DNA of 64,000 nucleotides. It comes from Larix kaempferi. Its lineage: Eukaryota; Streptophyta; Pinopsida; Pinales; Pinaceae. The notes under the pieces are model-generated. The model did no database searches, was not told the DNA's origin, and worked only from the letters and a program-made list of their open reading frames with translations. The stretch covers positions 26,726,001 to 26,790,000 of the forward strand of contig BSBM01000753.1 in NCBI GenBank assembly GCA_027924585.1. The letters are read 5' to 3'. Shown here piece after piece: positions 45,580 through 58,465 of this stretch. Both the position numbers and the translations under genes were made by a program. The stretch's first letter is position 1. Each line of letters begins with the position of its first letter.

Positions 45580-46560
45580 ATGGAGGAGTTGAGAGAGCTA
45601 AGAGCACGCATGGCAGCTGTGGAACTGGGCCGACATAGAGATTCAGTAGCAGGAGATGTGAGTGAACCTAACGAGGAAGAACGTGAAGAGGAGACAACCC
45701 ATATAGCAAAGACACATGAGATGAGATGCCTCCGATCTATTTTGGGAACCACATCTAGATCGAAGCATGAGCTACCCATCTATGAGGGAAGACTTACTGC
45801 TGAACACCTCATTGACTGGATCTGTGGGTTAGACAAATATTTTGAGTATGATGAGATTGAGGAAAACAGGAAAGTCAGATTGGCAGTGACATGGTTGAAC
45901 GGGCATGCATCCCTCTGGTGGGATAGTGTGCAGACAGAGAGGAGAAGGAAGAATAAGCCACTAATCAAGAGCTGGGATAGGATGGTGGCCAAGATGAAAG
46001 CCAAATTCTTGCCCAAGGATTACCAGTTGACCTTGTATAGGCAAATGCAGAATCTGAGGCAAAGAGCACTGACTGTGAGAGAGTACACCGAGGAATTTTA
46101 CAAAGTAAATTTGAGATCTAGTTATGTGGAGGAATCAGCTGAGAAGGCCTCCAAATATGTAAATGGCTTGAGGATGGAGATCCAAGATGAAATCAACATG
46201 ATATTACCGATGGAAATGGAAGAGGCCTACCAGTGTGCCTTGCGAGAAGAAGAGAAGCTATTGAGGAAATAAAACTTCAATAGAGGAAGGGGATCAGCCA
46301 AAGGGAGAGGACAATCAGCTGGAAGGGAGAAGTTTGCAGCCCAAAAGGGAGAGTACAACAATTCGAATCAGCAAGAGCAGCAAGCCAGACACAGTGACCC
46401 CAGAGGGAGAAGACCCTACCAGGGAGGTAGAGGTAGAGGGAGAGGCAGAGAATCCATTTTTCAGTGCTACAAGTGTAATAAACTAGGTCACAGGTATTTC
46501 AAGTGCCCAGAGAAGGAAAACATAGGATAGAGAGGAGCCTATGTAGCTTAGAAAGGACAG
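45580..46560 (+). pseudogene. Gag of the 44365 element
   Basis: ATG 45580 begins MEELRELRARMAAVELG. The gag core reads YEGRLTAEHLIDWICGLDKY, VTWLNGHASLWWDSV and LRQRALTVREYTEEFYKV. A TAA (46270) where Gln fits separates it from a Gly/Arg-rich tail and a CCHC zinc knuckle (CYKCNKLGHRYFKC, about 46465-46505). TAG codons at 46528 and 46549 follow. Position in the leader and a clear ATG support this start. Confidence 0.92.
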
Positions 46561-47160
46561 CAACAAGAGGAATTGCTAGTAGCCGAAAACCTACCTGAGA
46601 CTGGAGAGGCTTTGATGATAAACAAAGTCTTGTTGAAACCTGAGAAGGAAAGGGCAGAGCCTACTCAGAGGAAAGCCTTGTTCAGGACTATGTGCAAGGT
46701 CAAGGGAAAGTGCTGCAAGATGGAAATTGATAGTGGGAGTACTGACAATCTGGTTTCCACAGAGATGGTGGAGAAACTGAACTTGAAGAAGATCAAACAT
46801 CCAGTCCCCTACAAGGTATCCTAGTTACACAAAGAACATCAAATTCGGGTAGGTGAGCAATGTGAATTTGATTTACAAGTAGGTACATATAAATATAAAG
46901 TAATATGTGATGTCATGCCCATGGATGTCTGTCATGTTCTTTCGGGAAGACCTTGGCAGTTTGACAGGAAAGTAGTGCACGATGGTAGGATGAACTGCTA
47001 CAGTTTTGATAAGGATGGAGTGAGACATGTCTTACTCCCTTTGCAAGAAGTTAGTACAGTAGAGAAACTAGCAGCAAAAGTCTTAATGTTGATCGGTAAA
47101 AGGTATTTGCAGCAGTTGGAGATAGAGGAAGTGAACTACATAGTGATGTGCAAGCCCAAG
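46561..47160 (+). pseudogene. Protease of the 44365 element
   Basis: The active site KMEIDSGSTDNLVSTEM is intact (about 46720-46770). After TAG 46822 (a Trp position) the domain continues HQIRVGEQCEFDLQVG and DVCHVLSGRPWQFDR. The frame is the same as gag. Confidence 0.9.
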
Positions 47161-48640
47161 GTAGTAATGATGAAGACTACTATTTCAGATCTGCCTGAAG
47201 AGATTCAAAGAGTGTTGGCTGAATTTAGTGACATAGTAGTGGATGATTTACACAATGAGTTGCCACCAAAGAGAGATATCAGCCATCACATCGACTTCAT
47301 TCTGGGAGCTAGCTTACCCAACAAGGCAGCCTATAGGTTGACACCTCAGGAGAATGAAGAGATTAGAAAGCAAGTACAAGGATTGTTGGATAAGGGACTG
47401 ATTAAGAAAATTCTGAGCCCATGTGCAGTGCCTGCAGTATTGAGCCCAAAGAAGGGTGGTGAGTGGAGGATGTGCACGGACTCACGTGCCATCAATAAAA
47501 TAACCATTAGATATAGGTTTCCATTGCCAAGGATGGATGACATAATGGACTATATGAGTGGGGCAGCATACTTTACTAAGATAGATTTGAAAAGTGGGTA
47601 TCATCATATTAGAATTAGAGAGGGGGACGAGTGGAAGACAACCTTCAAAACAAATGAGGGGCTGTATGAGTGGCTAGTTATTCCATTCAGATTATCAAAC
47701 ACCCCAAGTACTTTTATGAGATTGATGAATGAAGTCTTGAGAGACTTCATAGGAAAATTTGTGATCGTCTACTTGGATGATATACTGATTTTCAGTTAGT
47801 CAAAGGAGGAGCATTTGAGGCATCTGAGATGTGTCTTGGAAAAGTTACAATCAAAGAAGTTGTTGGTGAATATCAAGAAGTGTTAATTCATGAAATCTGA
47901 GTTGGTATATTTGGGCTTTGTGGTTTCGAAGGATGGTTTGAAGATGGATCCAGAAAAAGTGCAAGCGATTTTGGATTGGCCTTCCCCTCGAAGCATATTT
48001 GAGGTAAGGAGCTTCCATGGCTTAGCAAGTTTTTACTGAAAATTCATAAGAAACTTTAGTGGAATTTGTTCACCCATTGTTGAGACTATTAGGAAAGACA
48101 AGCAGCCATTCAATTGGACAGCAGGAGCTGCAAATAACTTTCAACTGTTAAAGAAAAAGATTACCGAGCAACCCGTGTTGGGGCTACTCGATTTTAGAAG
48201 ACCATTCCAAGTTACGTGTGATGCTAGTGGGATAACCATTGGGGCTGTGCTCAATCAGGAAGGTAAACCAGTGGCCTATTTTAGTGGAAAGCTAAATGAT
48301 GCAAAATAGAAATATTCATCGTATGACAAAGAGTTCTATGCTATAGTCCAAGCCCTGAAACATTGGAGGCATTATTTGGTTCCTCGGGAATTTGTATTGT
48401 ATTCTGACAACCATGCTCTGCAGTACATAATGCAACAGCCTAAATTGAATCAGAAACATGCCAAATGGGTAGAGTTTCTGTAGAATTTCACTTTTGTGTT
48501 GAAGCATATTAGTGGACAGTCAAATCGTGTAGCTGATGCATTGAGCAGGAGAGCCTTAATCATGCAGGAAACTTAGGTACAAGTTTTAGAATTTGAATAT
48601 CTTAGAGATTTATATGAAAATGACAATGATTTTCAATGTG
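47161..48640 (+). pseudogene. RT and RNase H of the 44365 element
   Basis: RT motifs in order are LLDKGLIKKILSPCAVPAVL, KKGGEWRMCTDSRAINKITI, TKIDLKSGYHHIRIREGDEW and VIVYLDDILIFS; the YLDD active site is intact. RNase H shows VTCDASGITIGAVLNQEGKP, YDKEFYAIVQALKHWRHYLV, LYSDNHALQYIM and NRVADALSRR, with its acidic residues present. Nonsense codons are at 47797, 47884, 48037, 48307, 48481 and 48574; 48643 lies just downstream. Confidence 0.93.
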
Positions 48641-50066
48641 CATAAAGAGCATGCAAGAATCCCGTAGAGGTAGGAAAAGGGTTGTGGGCTGAATATATGT
48701 TGCAGGATGACTTACTCTTCAAGAATAGTAAGTTGTGTATCCTACGTTGCTCAATGAGGGAAAATTTAATTCAAGAGAAGCACAATGGTGGGATGGCTGG
48801 TCACTTTGGAAGTGATAAGACTTATGGACAACTAAGTCATTTTTACTTCTGTCCCAAGATGAGGTCTGAGGTTGAGAAGTTTGTGAGTATATGCAGAACT
48901 TGTCAGCATGCCAAGGGAAGAAGCCAAAAATCCAAAACACCAGTTTATACACACCCTTGCCTGTCCCTACTTGCCCTTGGGATTTTGTAAGTATGGATTT
49001 TATTTTAGGACTGCCAAAGACTTAGAAGGAGAATGACTCCATCTTTGTAGTGGTGGACAGATTTACAAAAATGGCACATTTCGTTCCGTGTTTTAAGACA
49101 AGTGATGCCACCCACATAACAAAATTGTTCTTTAATGAAGTAGTGAAGCTACATGGTTTTCCCAAAAGTATTGTCTCCGATAGAGATATGAGGTTCACCG
49201 GTCACTTCTGGAGGACCTTGTGGAAGAAGTTGGGTACTAAGCTGAATTTTAGTTCAGCTTATCATCCATAATCGGATGGTCAGAATGAGGTAGTTAACAA
49301 GAGTCTGGGTAACATGTTGAGGAGCTTGGTTGGAGAAAATCCAAAACAGTGGGATAGGGTGTTAGTGCAAGTTGAGTTTGCCTATAATGATTCGCCAAAC
49401 ATAAGTACAGGTATGAGCTCGTTTCAGATCTTGTATGGCATGCATCCTAGAGGAGTATATGAATTGCGATATTTGGGGTAGATGGAAAGGAGGAGTGCGA
49501 ATGGCGAAGATTTTGCAGCTAGTATCAGAGAGTTATAGGAAGAAGTTAAAGAGAGGTTATAGAGGAGTAATGCAAATTACAAAGCGAGAGCTGATTCGAA
49601 ACGAAGAGAAAAGAATTATGAGGTGGGAGACTTAGTGTTATCCCATCTGAGGAAGGAAAGGTTTCATAAGAGAGAGTGTAACAAACTGAAAATGAAGAAG
49701 ATTGGGCCATGCAAAATCCTTAGAAAATTCTCTGCAAATGCGTATGAGCTGGAATTGCCAGGAGGAATTGACATATCTCCCATTTTTAATGTTGTTGATA
49801 TATATCCTTTTACAACAGACAATGCAGGTCAGGTTACAGGAGACAAAGATGATGATGATGATTTGCAGTGGCTGAAGCAGATGCTTGCAGCACAAGAATT
49901 GGAAGTAGAGGGGATCTTGGACACTAAAATTTCAAAGAGTACTTGGCAGAAGGACTATCTAGAGTATTTGGTGAAGTGGAAAGCACACCCTGTGGAAGAT
50001 GCTACTTGGATGAGTGCAGCTGAATTGGGAGCCAAGGGTTTTTTCTGTTGCTCATCTTTTGAATAG
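48641..50066 (+). pseudogene. Integrase with C-terminal chromodomain of the 44365 element
   Basis: The zinc site is HNGGMAGHFGSDKTYG with CRTCQHAKG. A frameshift near 48950-49020 separates it from the core, which has Asp in [12 protein letters not shown], Asp in [12 protein letters not shown] and Glu in GQNEVVNKSLG. The GPCKILRKFSANAYELELPG segment and a chromodomain (VEGILDTKIS, YLEYLVKWKAHPVEDATWM) end the protein at TAG 50064. Nonsense codons are at 49023, 49269, 49479 and two more near 49533 and 49560, all at likely Gln positions. Confidence 0.92.
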
Positions 50067-50094
50067 GGGTTCAATTCTTTCCACCCTAGGAGTC

Positions 50095-51195
50095 TGATGC
50101 AGGGGCATCTTGTAGAGACAGCCATGTGAGCGTTTCGACACACATTGTAGCTCAAGGTTGAATAAAGGGAACCTGAATCTAAGAAGGAGCTTACTCGAAT
50201 ATCTTGATAATAGTATGTTTTCAGTTATAGAATAGTAGTTAGAAATAATTGGCTAATTTTAGCTCCCTGCGAGGAGACTAAGCCACCTAGATAGACTGTT
50301 GCAATATTTTAGGAAGTAGTTACTTAAAATTAGAAAGAAACCTTTCAACTGGGCAAGTAGAGCTAGCGAATGGCATTTATGGGCATCGATTTTTGTAACT
50401 CCCAGTTAGAGAGGAATTGGAAGAGTTTTTGCTGTCATAATAAAAGAAAGAAAGCAATGTGTGAAAGCCTGCTAATTAATAAAAAGAAGAAAATTGAGAG
50501 TTTGGGGGTGATTTTTGTATGAATGACTCGAGCTTGAATGGATGGATTCTTCTGCCGTTTCCTTCATTTCCTGAGCTCACTGTAACCCTGTTGTTTGCAG
50601 GTTGGAGGGCGTTTTAGTTATTCACCACCAGAAATCCACGAATTACAGTCAACCAGTCCATTTCAGTAGAACTGGGCGTAGGACCCTACCATTTATTGTG
50701 TAATGCTTGAGACGGCCCAATAAGGCAGGGTTGAGTCGAAATCCACCATAGAATACCTCTATTGTTAAAATATGGAAGGAATAAACATTTTCTTAGTCGC
50801 AGGCGTAGGGGCAATACTCATATGAACAAAAAAAAATGAATTGCTTTAGGGCTTCAAAACGTGAACGAGTCTCCAGATAAGAGTGGGGTGAATCCCTTGT
50901 GATAGGCATTGAAGAATTCAACGATTTCATCCACCTTACATCGAAAACTGAGGAACACCAGCAAAAATTTTTTTGAAGGAGAAGGTGTGACCCACTATTG
51001 TGACCTGGGCATAGGGACAGAGTCCTTTGAGAAGTAGCTAATATTCGATTTGGGTAACTAAATCTTAATAAAGGGGGTTCAGACACAGAAGTCGGAGGCC
51101 TTAGATAGTATTTCCAACCTTCAATAGAGCTGAGAAGACTCACATAGCTCGTGTAGTGATCAATTCCCACAGGTTCATACCATTCCCCTGCACCA
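50095..51195 (+). repeat. 3' LTR of the 44365 element
   Basis: This 1101-bp copy of 44365-45465 is followed directly by the tttgg duplication. Confidence 0.95.
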
Positions 51196-51200
51196 TTTGG
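51196..51200. other. Target-site duplication, right copy
   Basis: tttgg is identical to 44360-44364. Confidence 0.9.
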
Positions 51201-51379
51201 TGCATAACATTAACACCCTCCAAATTGGTGAAAACAAATGGATTCATTACATGCGTTGTGGTTCTTTCCTTGACACCTCACAAGTAGTGCCTCAAGTTCA
51301 TGAAGTGAGTCCTAATCAACCAATTCATAGTCATTTGTCCATCACCCAAACCATGGAACTTTAGCTACAAAATAATTGT

Positions 51380-51930
51380 CACTCTTTGATCAAAAGGAAG
51401 AAGCAAACATTTTTTATGCTAAGGTATATTATGTGTTTTTTATCAAGCTCACGAAAGATTAAGAATTGAAATTTAAAAATAGACCTTATTGCATGGGACA
51501 TAAAGGGATGTACATGAACTGTTGGTATCTAGAGTTCAATCCCAAAGAAGATATGCCTGTGAAAGTTCCAATTTTGGTTTGTATTCTACATTTACTTCTT
51601 ATATTTTGTGATTATCAAACCTTGGATTCAATGCGAGACTTTGTGGGATGTTCCATTGATAGATATAATCCATTGAAGTAAATTTAATATTATTGTGTAT
51701 GAATTTAAGTGGCTAACCTAGGAAAGAGGTTACTAAAATAAATATAATTGAATTGGATGGATTCCTATCTATGATTTGGATTATAAAAAAATACATTTCA
51801 AATGTAAAAATTGCCATGAATACTAACATTTCAAAAAATATTGGAATAAAAATGATAATTCAATGAAGTCAAAAGTACCATCTATGAAAAATTGTCATAC
51901 ACAAACTAAGAGATATCCAATGAGTTAGGA
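51380..51930 (+). pseudogene. DUF4283/zinc-knuckle remnant (LINE-associated type)
   Basis: The frame 51466-51681 reads NRPYCMGHKGMYMNCWYLEF and NPKEDMPVKVPILVCILHLL, matching the pattern of plant DUF4283 domains (G-x-Y-x-M-G-x-x-G, W-x-P-x-F-N-P). Further on, in the same frame after a stop, IIELDGFLSMIWIIKKYISN leads to a decayed CCHC-like stretch (NVKIAMNT) near 51810-51840. Such domains occur in ORF1 of plant LINEs and in related single proteins. No endonuclease or RT is seen nearby. Confidence 0.6.
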
Positions 51931-54900
51931 GGTATAATCGCCAAAGAAAGTACAAGAATCCAATACATCAAATCATTTTTAAATGCTAAACTCAACCACC
52001 CTGGTAGAATATTTGGAGGGAATAAGAGACATCATCCATGTAAGAGAAGCCAAAAGTGGTTGTTCTCTCCATAAACCTTATTTCAATAGGAAGTATTGTA
52101 ACTCCCTCATATATGACAATGATTCGGATCCTAGTTCTAGTTATTGGTTATGCAATGATGCACCTTGTGCTGGTTATTAAGAGAAGGTGTTTTTGACTCA
52201 TTCTCTAACTCTTTCCTTGATAATTTTATTTATTTCTATTATTTTATGTTGAATATTAAAATATATGTCATTACTTAATGATTTTTATGAGTATCTTTGA
52301 ATGGCAGGTGATGAGTATTCTCTTGTGATAATGATTAAGTATTGATTCTCACCTTGATGATGATATATATGCTTCCTTGATATTGTACTTTTAAATTATG
52401 ATGCATTTATAAACAATTATTTATATTATGTTTCCTATCAATGTATTGTTATTATTGGAAAATATAACCTCTTTCAAGTTGACATATTGAATAAGAAGCT
52501 ACAAAATACATCTAAGGGAAAGGGCGCTCATGTTCACATTATAAGGTAAAACATATTCTTGCAAAGGTTTTTTGTGTTACAATATTGAGAAACATTATAA
52601 AAAAAACTTAACTAAAACCTTGACTATTTGTATAAAAAAATTTAGCATCTTTTGTAATAGATTTTCATTGTAATTAAAAGTTCTAAGAAGTCGAAGGTTT
52701 TAGTGGAGGATTTTTTAATTGGTGTGGTTCAATTATTTAGTCACACTAGTTAGCTACTTATATTTTGAATGCACTAGAGTTCCTGGCCAACTAATACACA
52801 TGGAAAATCAAAATATTAACACTAAGCAGCGATGTGTACGACATTATATTGAGATGTCCTGGAGTGTGTATTATAGATATTAAAAGAATCGAGGAACTAA
52901 TACCTAAAATATGCACTAGTGCATCATATTTAATATGTGCATAGATGCTTTATAATATATTACCCATGAGTGATTTATAATGTATATTACACATCGATGC
53001 ATATATGAAATTTCTAATTTTAAGTTCTTATAACGATAACGATATAGTAATGATAGTGATAACGACATCATTCAAGGAAGTGGTGTGTTTGAAGTTGTTT
53101 AAAGTATCGGTGATTTTATTACAATTTTCTCGCACCTGTGCAAAAATATGTAAAAACTACATTGGTGCATAAATATGTATAAATCACATATTGCATAAAT
53201 ATGTATAAACATTACCATTTAGTTTAAATGAACAGATGATGCAACGATATGTTGTAGTGATGAATTTTTCCACATTGCAAGTATGAAAATGAAATTTGTT
53301 TTACAAAAAGTAAATTAATCATTATAAAATCAAATAATTTTTATAATAATATTGAATTTCAGATTTCAGTTATTTTATTTGGATATAATCATTGCATTAA
53401 TCTATTCTATCATTTAAAAAATAATACCACCTAATTACACCTTTGTTCATTGTAACAAAGTAAATCATCCATATATTTGGTTAGTGTCATAAACCAAATG
53501 TGATATCTCTCCCCCAAAATTTGGGTTAGACCCCATAATCACGGCATATGGTTTATCCTTTTTACTATTCAAGAATCATGGGGAGTACTTGGAGGTTTTT
53601 CCACAATGTGATTCGCTGGAGAAAAAGGTATAATAAACATAACTGTGTAAATAAAAAAGTGTACCATAGCATCTATTTCCTCATACATAATATTCATTCT
53701 TTTGATTACATTCCTCATGTTGTCTCTCAATGTATCTTCTACTGGCTACACTCCATACTTTGTCACCTATGATTTTTATATGCAATGACAAGGAATAAAT
53801 ATAATCAAAGGTTTCTTGTTGTTTCATTAATTATAAAGTAAGAGAAGTAAAACAACATAGCTACTTACAATTTTCTCACTTAACCCTTGATACTCCGACA
53901 TATACTTACAACCCATATGCATTCCAATGTCAATCAAATGTTTGAATATATCTTGTTTGTATGTTAGCACCTATTAGAAAACATCCATGGATGATTGTAC
54001 ATTAATTAAAATACATGCATCACAACAAAATGAAATCTTAACTAAGGAAAATGCATTAATTAGTATTCACAAACTTTGTAATCAACCCTTTCCTACCTTG
54101 TCGTCTCATCTTATATGTTGAATGGGATCCATTTTGTTTTCTTTTCTACAACAACAAAACAATTTAAAATTAATATTTCATGCAACTACATAGAAAAATG
54201 AATGAATGCATATGTTTGATACACGTTGTTGTTCGAATAGCTCCTCATGTGATGCAATTATGTTCATTTGTTTGACCATCTTCGAGTACACTTTTTTCAA
54301 CATCCCTATTGGCATGTTTTGTATACCACATCGATCCTATGGAATTTTATCAGTCTTCCTAAAGAACACAATTAAAAAACAAAGTAATACTTATACAAAA
54401 ATAAATATAAGAAAAAAATAAATTTGGTAAATTTTTGGCCTAGATGTGAATATTAAAAAAAACATGTTTATTATACTTTTTAAATGGTTCTCTTCTGTTA
54501 TTGTATGTTTTTTCTATTTAAAGTCTCACATTTCCCATTGACCATTGCTCCAAAAATGCTTGTTGTAGTTTATGTATAACCTTATTCTTAGAGTAATTGG
54601 ATTGGCTTTTGTAAGTTGTCAATGGAAAGAATGTCTATGCATTCTCACCCTTACATCCCTCATAGTTTTATAAAATATTCCCCTCCTCTCATTATTTCCG
54701 TCACCACTCCTGATGAATTAAGGTTCAATTCATTATCATTTACATCCTTTACAATTAATATCCTCTTAGGATGATATTCTGTTCCATTGTTGTCAATCCC
54801 TACACAACATTCAACAAATGCAAAATCCAATTTTTGAAAAATGTTAGTGATTACTGTTTAGAATTACATTTATAATAAATATTCGAACAAAAACTTCATA

Positions 54901-55310
54901 CTGATCACTAATCCACCTAATTCCTCTCTTTGCAACATTTCCACAACATTTTTATGCTCTTTTCCATTTGGATTCTATACAATATTTTGAAGTTTCTTCA
55001 TTTTTTTCTATACATAACACACATTATCCAATACACATCATTTAAATTTACAAATAATTCAAATATAATTTAATTTTTTTTTACATGCTCTCTTCTCAAG
55101 AAGTGCTTTCTTCACTCTCATTGCTATAAATGTTTTCCCTTAATATTATATCAACCATATTCTATCAATAAAATCCCTATATAATGAAATACATAAATTG
55201 TGAAATCTATTTTACAAACTAAGTAAATAATTTAGGCTAAAAGTGTTTTTGGGTTAAGCAATGTGTATGACATGCACTAGTGCATTGAATACAAACTCAA
55301 GTGTTGGTGT
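51931..55310. other. AT-rich region without identifiable genes
   Basis: Short open stretches (for example 51983-52180, 53548-53772 and 54206-54421) show no recognisable motifs. The region contains repeated tgcat/atgca words and one 14-base palindrome ATGCACTAGTGCAT (52911-52924). Confidence 0.5.
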
Positions 55311-55311
55311 G

Positions 55312-55355
<44 letters not shown>

Positions 55356-55475
55356 ATATAGATACATATGTATGTATACATATAGATATATATGTATATA
55401 CATCTATATGTATATATATGTATACATACATATGTATACATACATATGTATCTATATGTTTATATATATATTACT
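55311..55475. repeat. TA microsatellite and AT-rich palindrome
   Basis: A TA run (about 55315-55352) leads into a perfect inverted repeat of 38 bp (55343-55380 with 55433-55470). The 52-base centre is also made of tata/gtata words. The DNA could extrude as a cruciform. Confidence 0.9.
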
Positions 55476-55715
55476 GTCAAAATGGTGCACTTAATACAAT
55501 ATTTTGGTATGTATTTTATTCTTATTGTACACCACTTCAAACAATAATGATTTTTTTAAAGGCCATGCGAAATGGTGCACTTTTAATACAAAAAAACATA
55601 TTGGTGCATTCATATTGTAATGTGCACACCAGGAAATACAAAAGTTTTGTTTTTAATTGACATGAACAAGATTTGGAATCCAACACAATGAGTGGCCCCA
55701 ATCCAATAGACAACC

Positions 55716-55809
55716 AAATCCCCATATACAATTACACAAAGTCAGTAAAAATTCATTTCTTAAAATCCCCATATACAATTACACAAAGTCAGTAAAAATT
55801 CATTTCTTA
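55716..55809. repeat. Perfect 47-bp tandem duplication
   Basis: Bases 55716-55762 and 55763-55809 are identical (aaatccccatata...catttctta). Identity of both copies implies a recent event. Confidence 0.95.
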
Positions 55810-58465
55810 AAAGAAAATCTCATTGTCAAATGGTAGAGAGAATAATTCAAGGTTAGAGTTTGCAACAACATAAAACAAAAGATATGTAACTTGAGAAAAC
55901 AAGGACTTGAAGTGTTGAAGGTAATTCCTAAACCCTTTTATTTTCTTGAAAATCCAAGCTATAAATATGATAGGGATAAATAAATAAAATTATGGAATTT
56001 TTTGAATCAAATGAAGGTAAATTTGGTTTGAATAGAATGAAATTACATACCTTAAATTTCTACTTTGCAAAATTTTATGTGATCTATAGGGATCCCTTAC
56101 AAATTCTACTCTTTAGAAAAATACGTCCACTCCAAAATCGTCCCTAGTAAATCTTTATTCCACGAGCCTCCCCTCTAACTTTTGACAAAAGAATGGAATA
56201 CCTGGAACAGGGTTTTCTTTTATAAAACGACTTTTTCAAAATTGATATTCCCACCTTTTGTTTTTGATATTTTGGCACATTGATTATAAACATGGACTTT
56301 GTTTCTTTCCTCAATTTCACTTACTGTGTGCCTTATAGACATAAGCACATTAGTGTTGTGTGTTGATATAAAAACAATGAATAAATAGTGTAAAAAAATA
56401 GTAGCGAAAAGCTCCAAGATTAAAAGTTTGGGGATGTTTTCCTTTCTGAAGGGTTTTACGTAGGTTAATTGTTAGTGCATATCATAATTTTTTGCACTAG
56501 CGTGTTTGCAATACTAATATGCCCCAGTATGGTATTATATTTGAAGAGGTACATTGGTTTATTAAAGAAACCTTAAAAGCTAGGTTTGAAGTTAAAATTT
56601 TACATAATTCTCAAAATTTATTTTAATAATGTAGACACATGTTTATTATGGATTTGGCTCAAATATAGGGTAAAAAATGTGATAATATCAAACAGATAGT
56701 TCTTCAGATTCCAACACATTCCATACCATTCCAAGTTCATCAAGTTCTTCCTTGCCATTTCTAATATGTCTAAATTTTATTTATATTTTAATTTCCTTGT
56801 TGAACTTATGATGCCTTTGCATATGCATTTGAATAATTATGCATTGAATTTTGTAAGATTCCAAGTCATGTTCGAGTTCAAATGAGAAATATAGTCCTCC
56901 AGTCCAAAAACCATCACAAGCTCTTATTAGGGAAAATATGTTGTAGATAGATGGTATATGGAAATGAACAGCCTCTTTACCCCACCAATTGTAACATTCC
57001 CTCTTCCAGCAGCCATCTTGGGCTAATGGCATTTCACCGTGAGCTTGATCTCTTTTTTGAGACCCTAGTCATATGTGTCTATTCCAAATGTAAAGGGTTG
57101 AAGGTGAACCCTTAGTGTGCCACACTATCCCATTATATTGATGATCAACTACCTAAAGTGAACATTCTAATACATGTCACTACAGTCAAGAACCCAATAT
57201 GTGATATAGAAAAGACATGTAGGAACACTTTTATGTGCTCTTTTTTTGAAGTTTTGGATGCCAAATCAACCATATTTCATCCTAAACTGACCAACCCTTC
57301 TCTTATTCTATTGAGTATACTAGTATTTATAGTGAGCCAAAGTATGATATCAATACTACCAAAACATCTCTACTAAAGTATGAAAAAAATTGTATGATCT
57401 AAGAGAAAAAAATTCCAAGTACATACCAAGGTCGGTTTAACTATTGAATGTTAACGATGACTTATCTCTTCCTTCCCATTTGTAAATCAAATACCAAACC
57501 TATTACAACCATTCTTTGTATGATGCTTTTCCATATTCCCTATATGTGCCTTATGTTGGGACAAAATCATTCTTTTGTGGTAATAATTACATGATTGCAA
57601 AGTCTATTAAACTAGATGTTGCAAATCTTGGGTCGTTTATCCTTTCACTTGTATTTATTCCTCCCAGAGTCAATAGCACTTATACCATTTTGTGGTCCTC
57701 TTTATATTTAGTATGATTACTTGAATATTGTTAAATAGTATTTGCATTCATGGTTATGTTTTTGGAAATGATAATAGCAAGAACCCATTATATATTGATG
57801 GTCATCTATGCGCTCATGAGAACATTGTAGGGTTTACAAATAGTTGTAAGTGCTCACTGTTTAGTGAAAACTATTTGTTTCAGTGAAACTCCTTGGACAA
57901 AGTGTTCTTTATTAAAAGGAAGGAATCTATATTTTTCATTGTGCATGTAATACATAGTTTGTCTCCTAGTGACAAGTTTTTAATAAACTATAAAATTTAT
58001 ATACTACAAACCACTAATCAAAGGTGACTTGCACTGGAACAAAATTTAGACATCCCCTTGGGGTGTAAGAATAAAATTATTGAGTACTTGTATTTATGGA
58101 CTTCCATTGGAATCAACATAAATATATTTATTAATTCGATAATTATTTTATCGTTTGCATGTGTGCTATTGGAAGAAACAATTCCATGCTTCTAATAGTT
58201 GTTAGGTATATTATTTGAACATACTAAATGCATTGCATTTACAAATATCATTGATTTAATGTTCAATATTAAATTGTAATCATGATTATCAACAATTGCA
58301 CCCCACTACAATGCCAAATATAGATAAGGTTGGTAAACAAGAACAACTTGGAGAGGAAGTGATTAAATCAACCACTTATTCAATTTTGAATTCATCTTCA
58401 GTCATCAATTTAGAATGTGTTGTTCCCTAGAACAAACCTATCACCTTCATTCATATTTCCCATAT
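55810..58465. other. AT-rich region without identifiable genes
   Basis: Open stretches at 56781-57032 (minus), 57158-57376 and 57516-57716 (plus) are short and unrecognised. The minus-strand stretch is the most protein-like in composition (W, C, F-rich) but has no motif I can name. Confidence 0.5.

Larger units (their letters stand above)
44365..51195 (+). mobile_element. Chromodomain Gypsy element, structurally complete
   Basis: The element is 6831 bp with two 1101-bp LTRs and a perfect TTTGG target-site duplication. Gag, protease, RT, RNase H, integrase and chromodomain occur in order. Catalytic motifs are mostly intact. Sixteen or so nonsense codons and one frameshift near 48950-49020 break the polyprotein. 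The LTRs differ at roughly 50 positions by eye. It is inserted into the 3' LTR of the degenerate chromovirus. Confidence 0.95.

Noticed and set aside
45063-45779. Minus-strand open frame over the 5' LTR and gag start
   Set aside because: It spans an LTR, primer site and gag on the opposite strand. The gag reading is supported by domains and this one is not.
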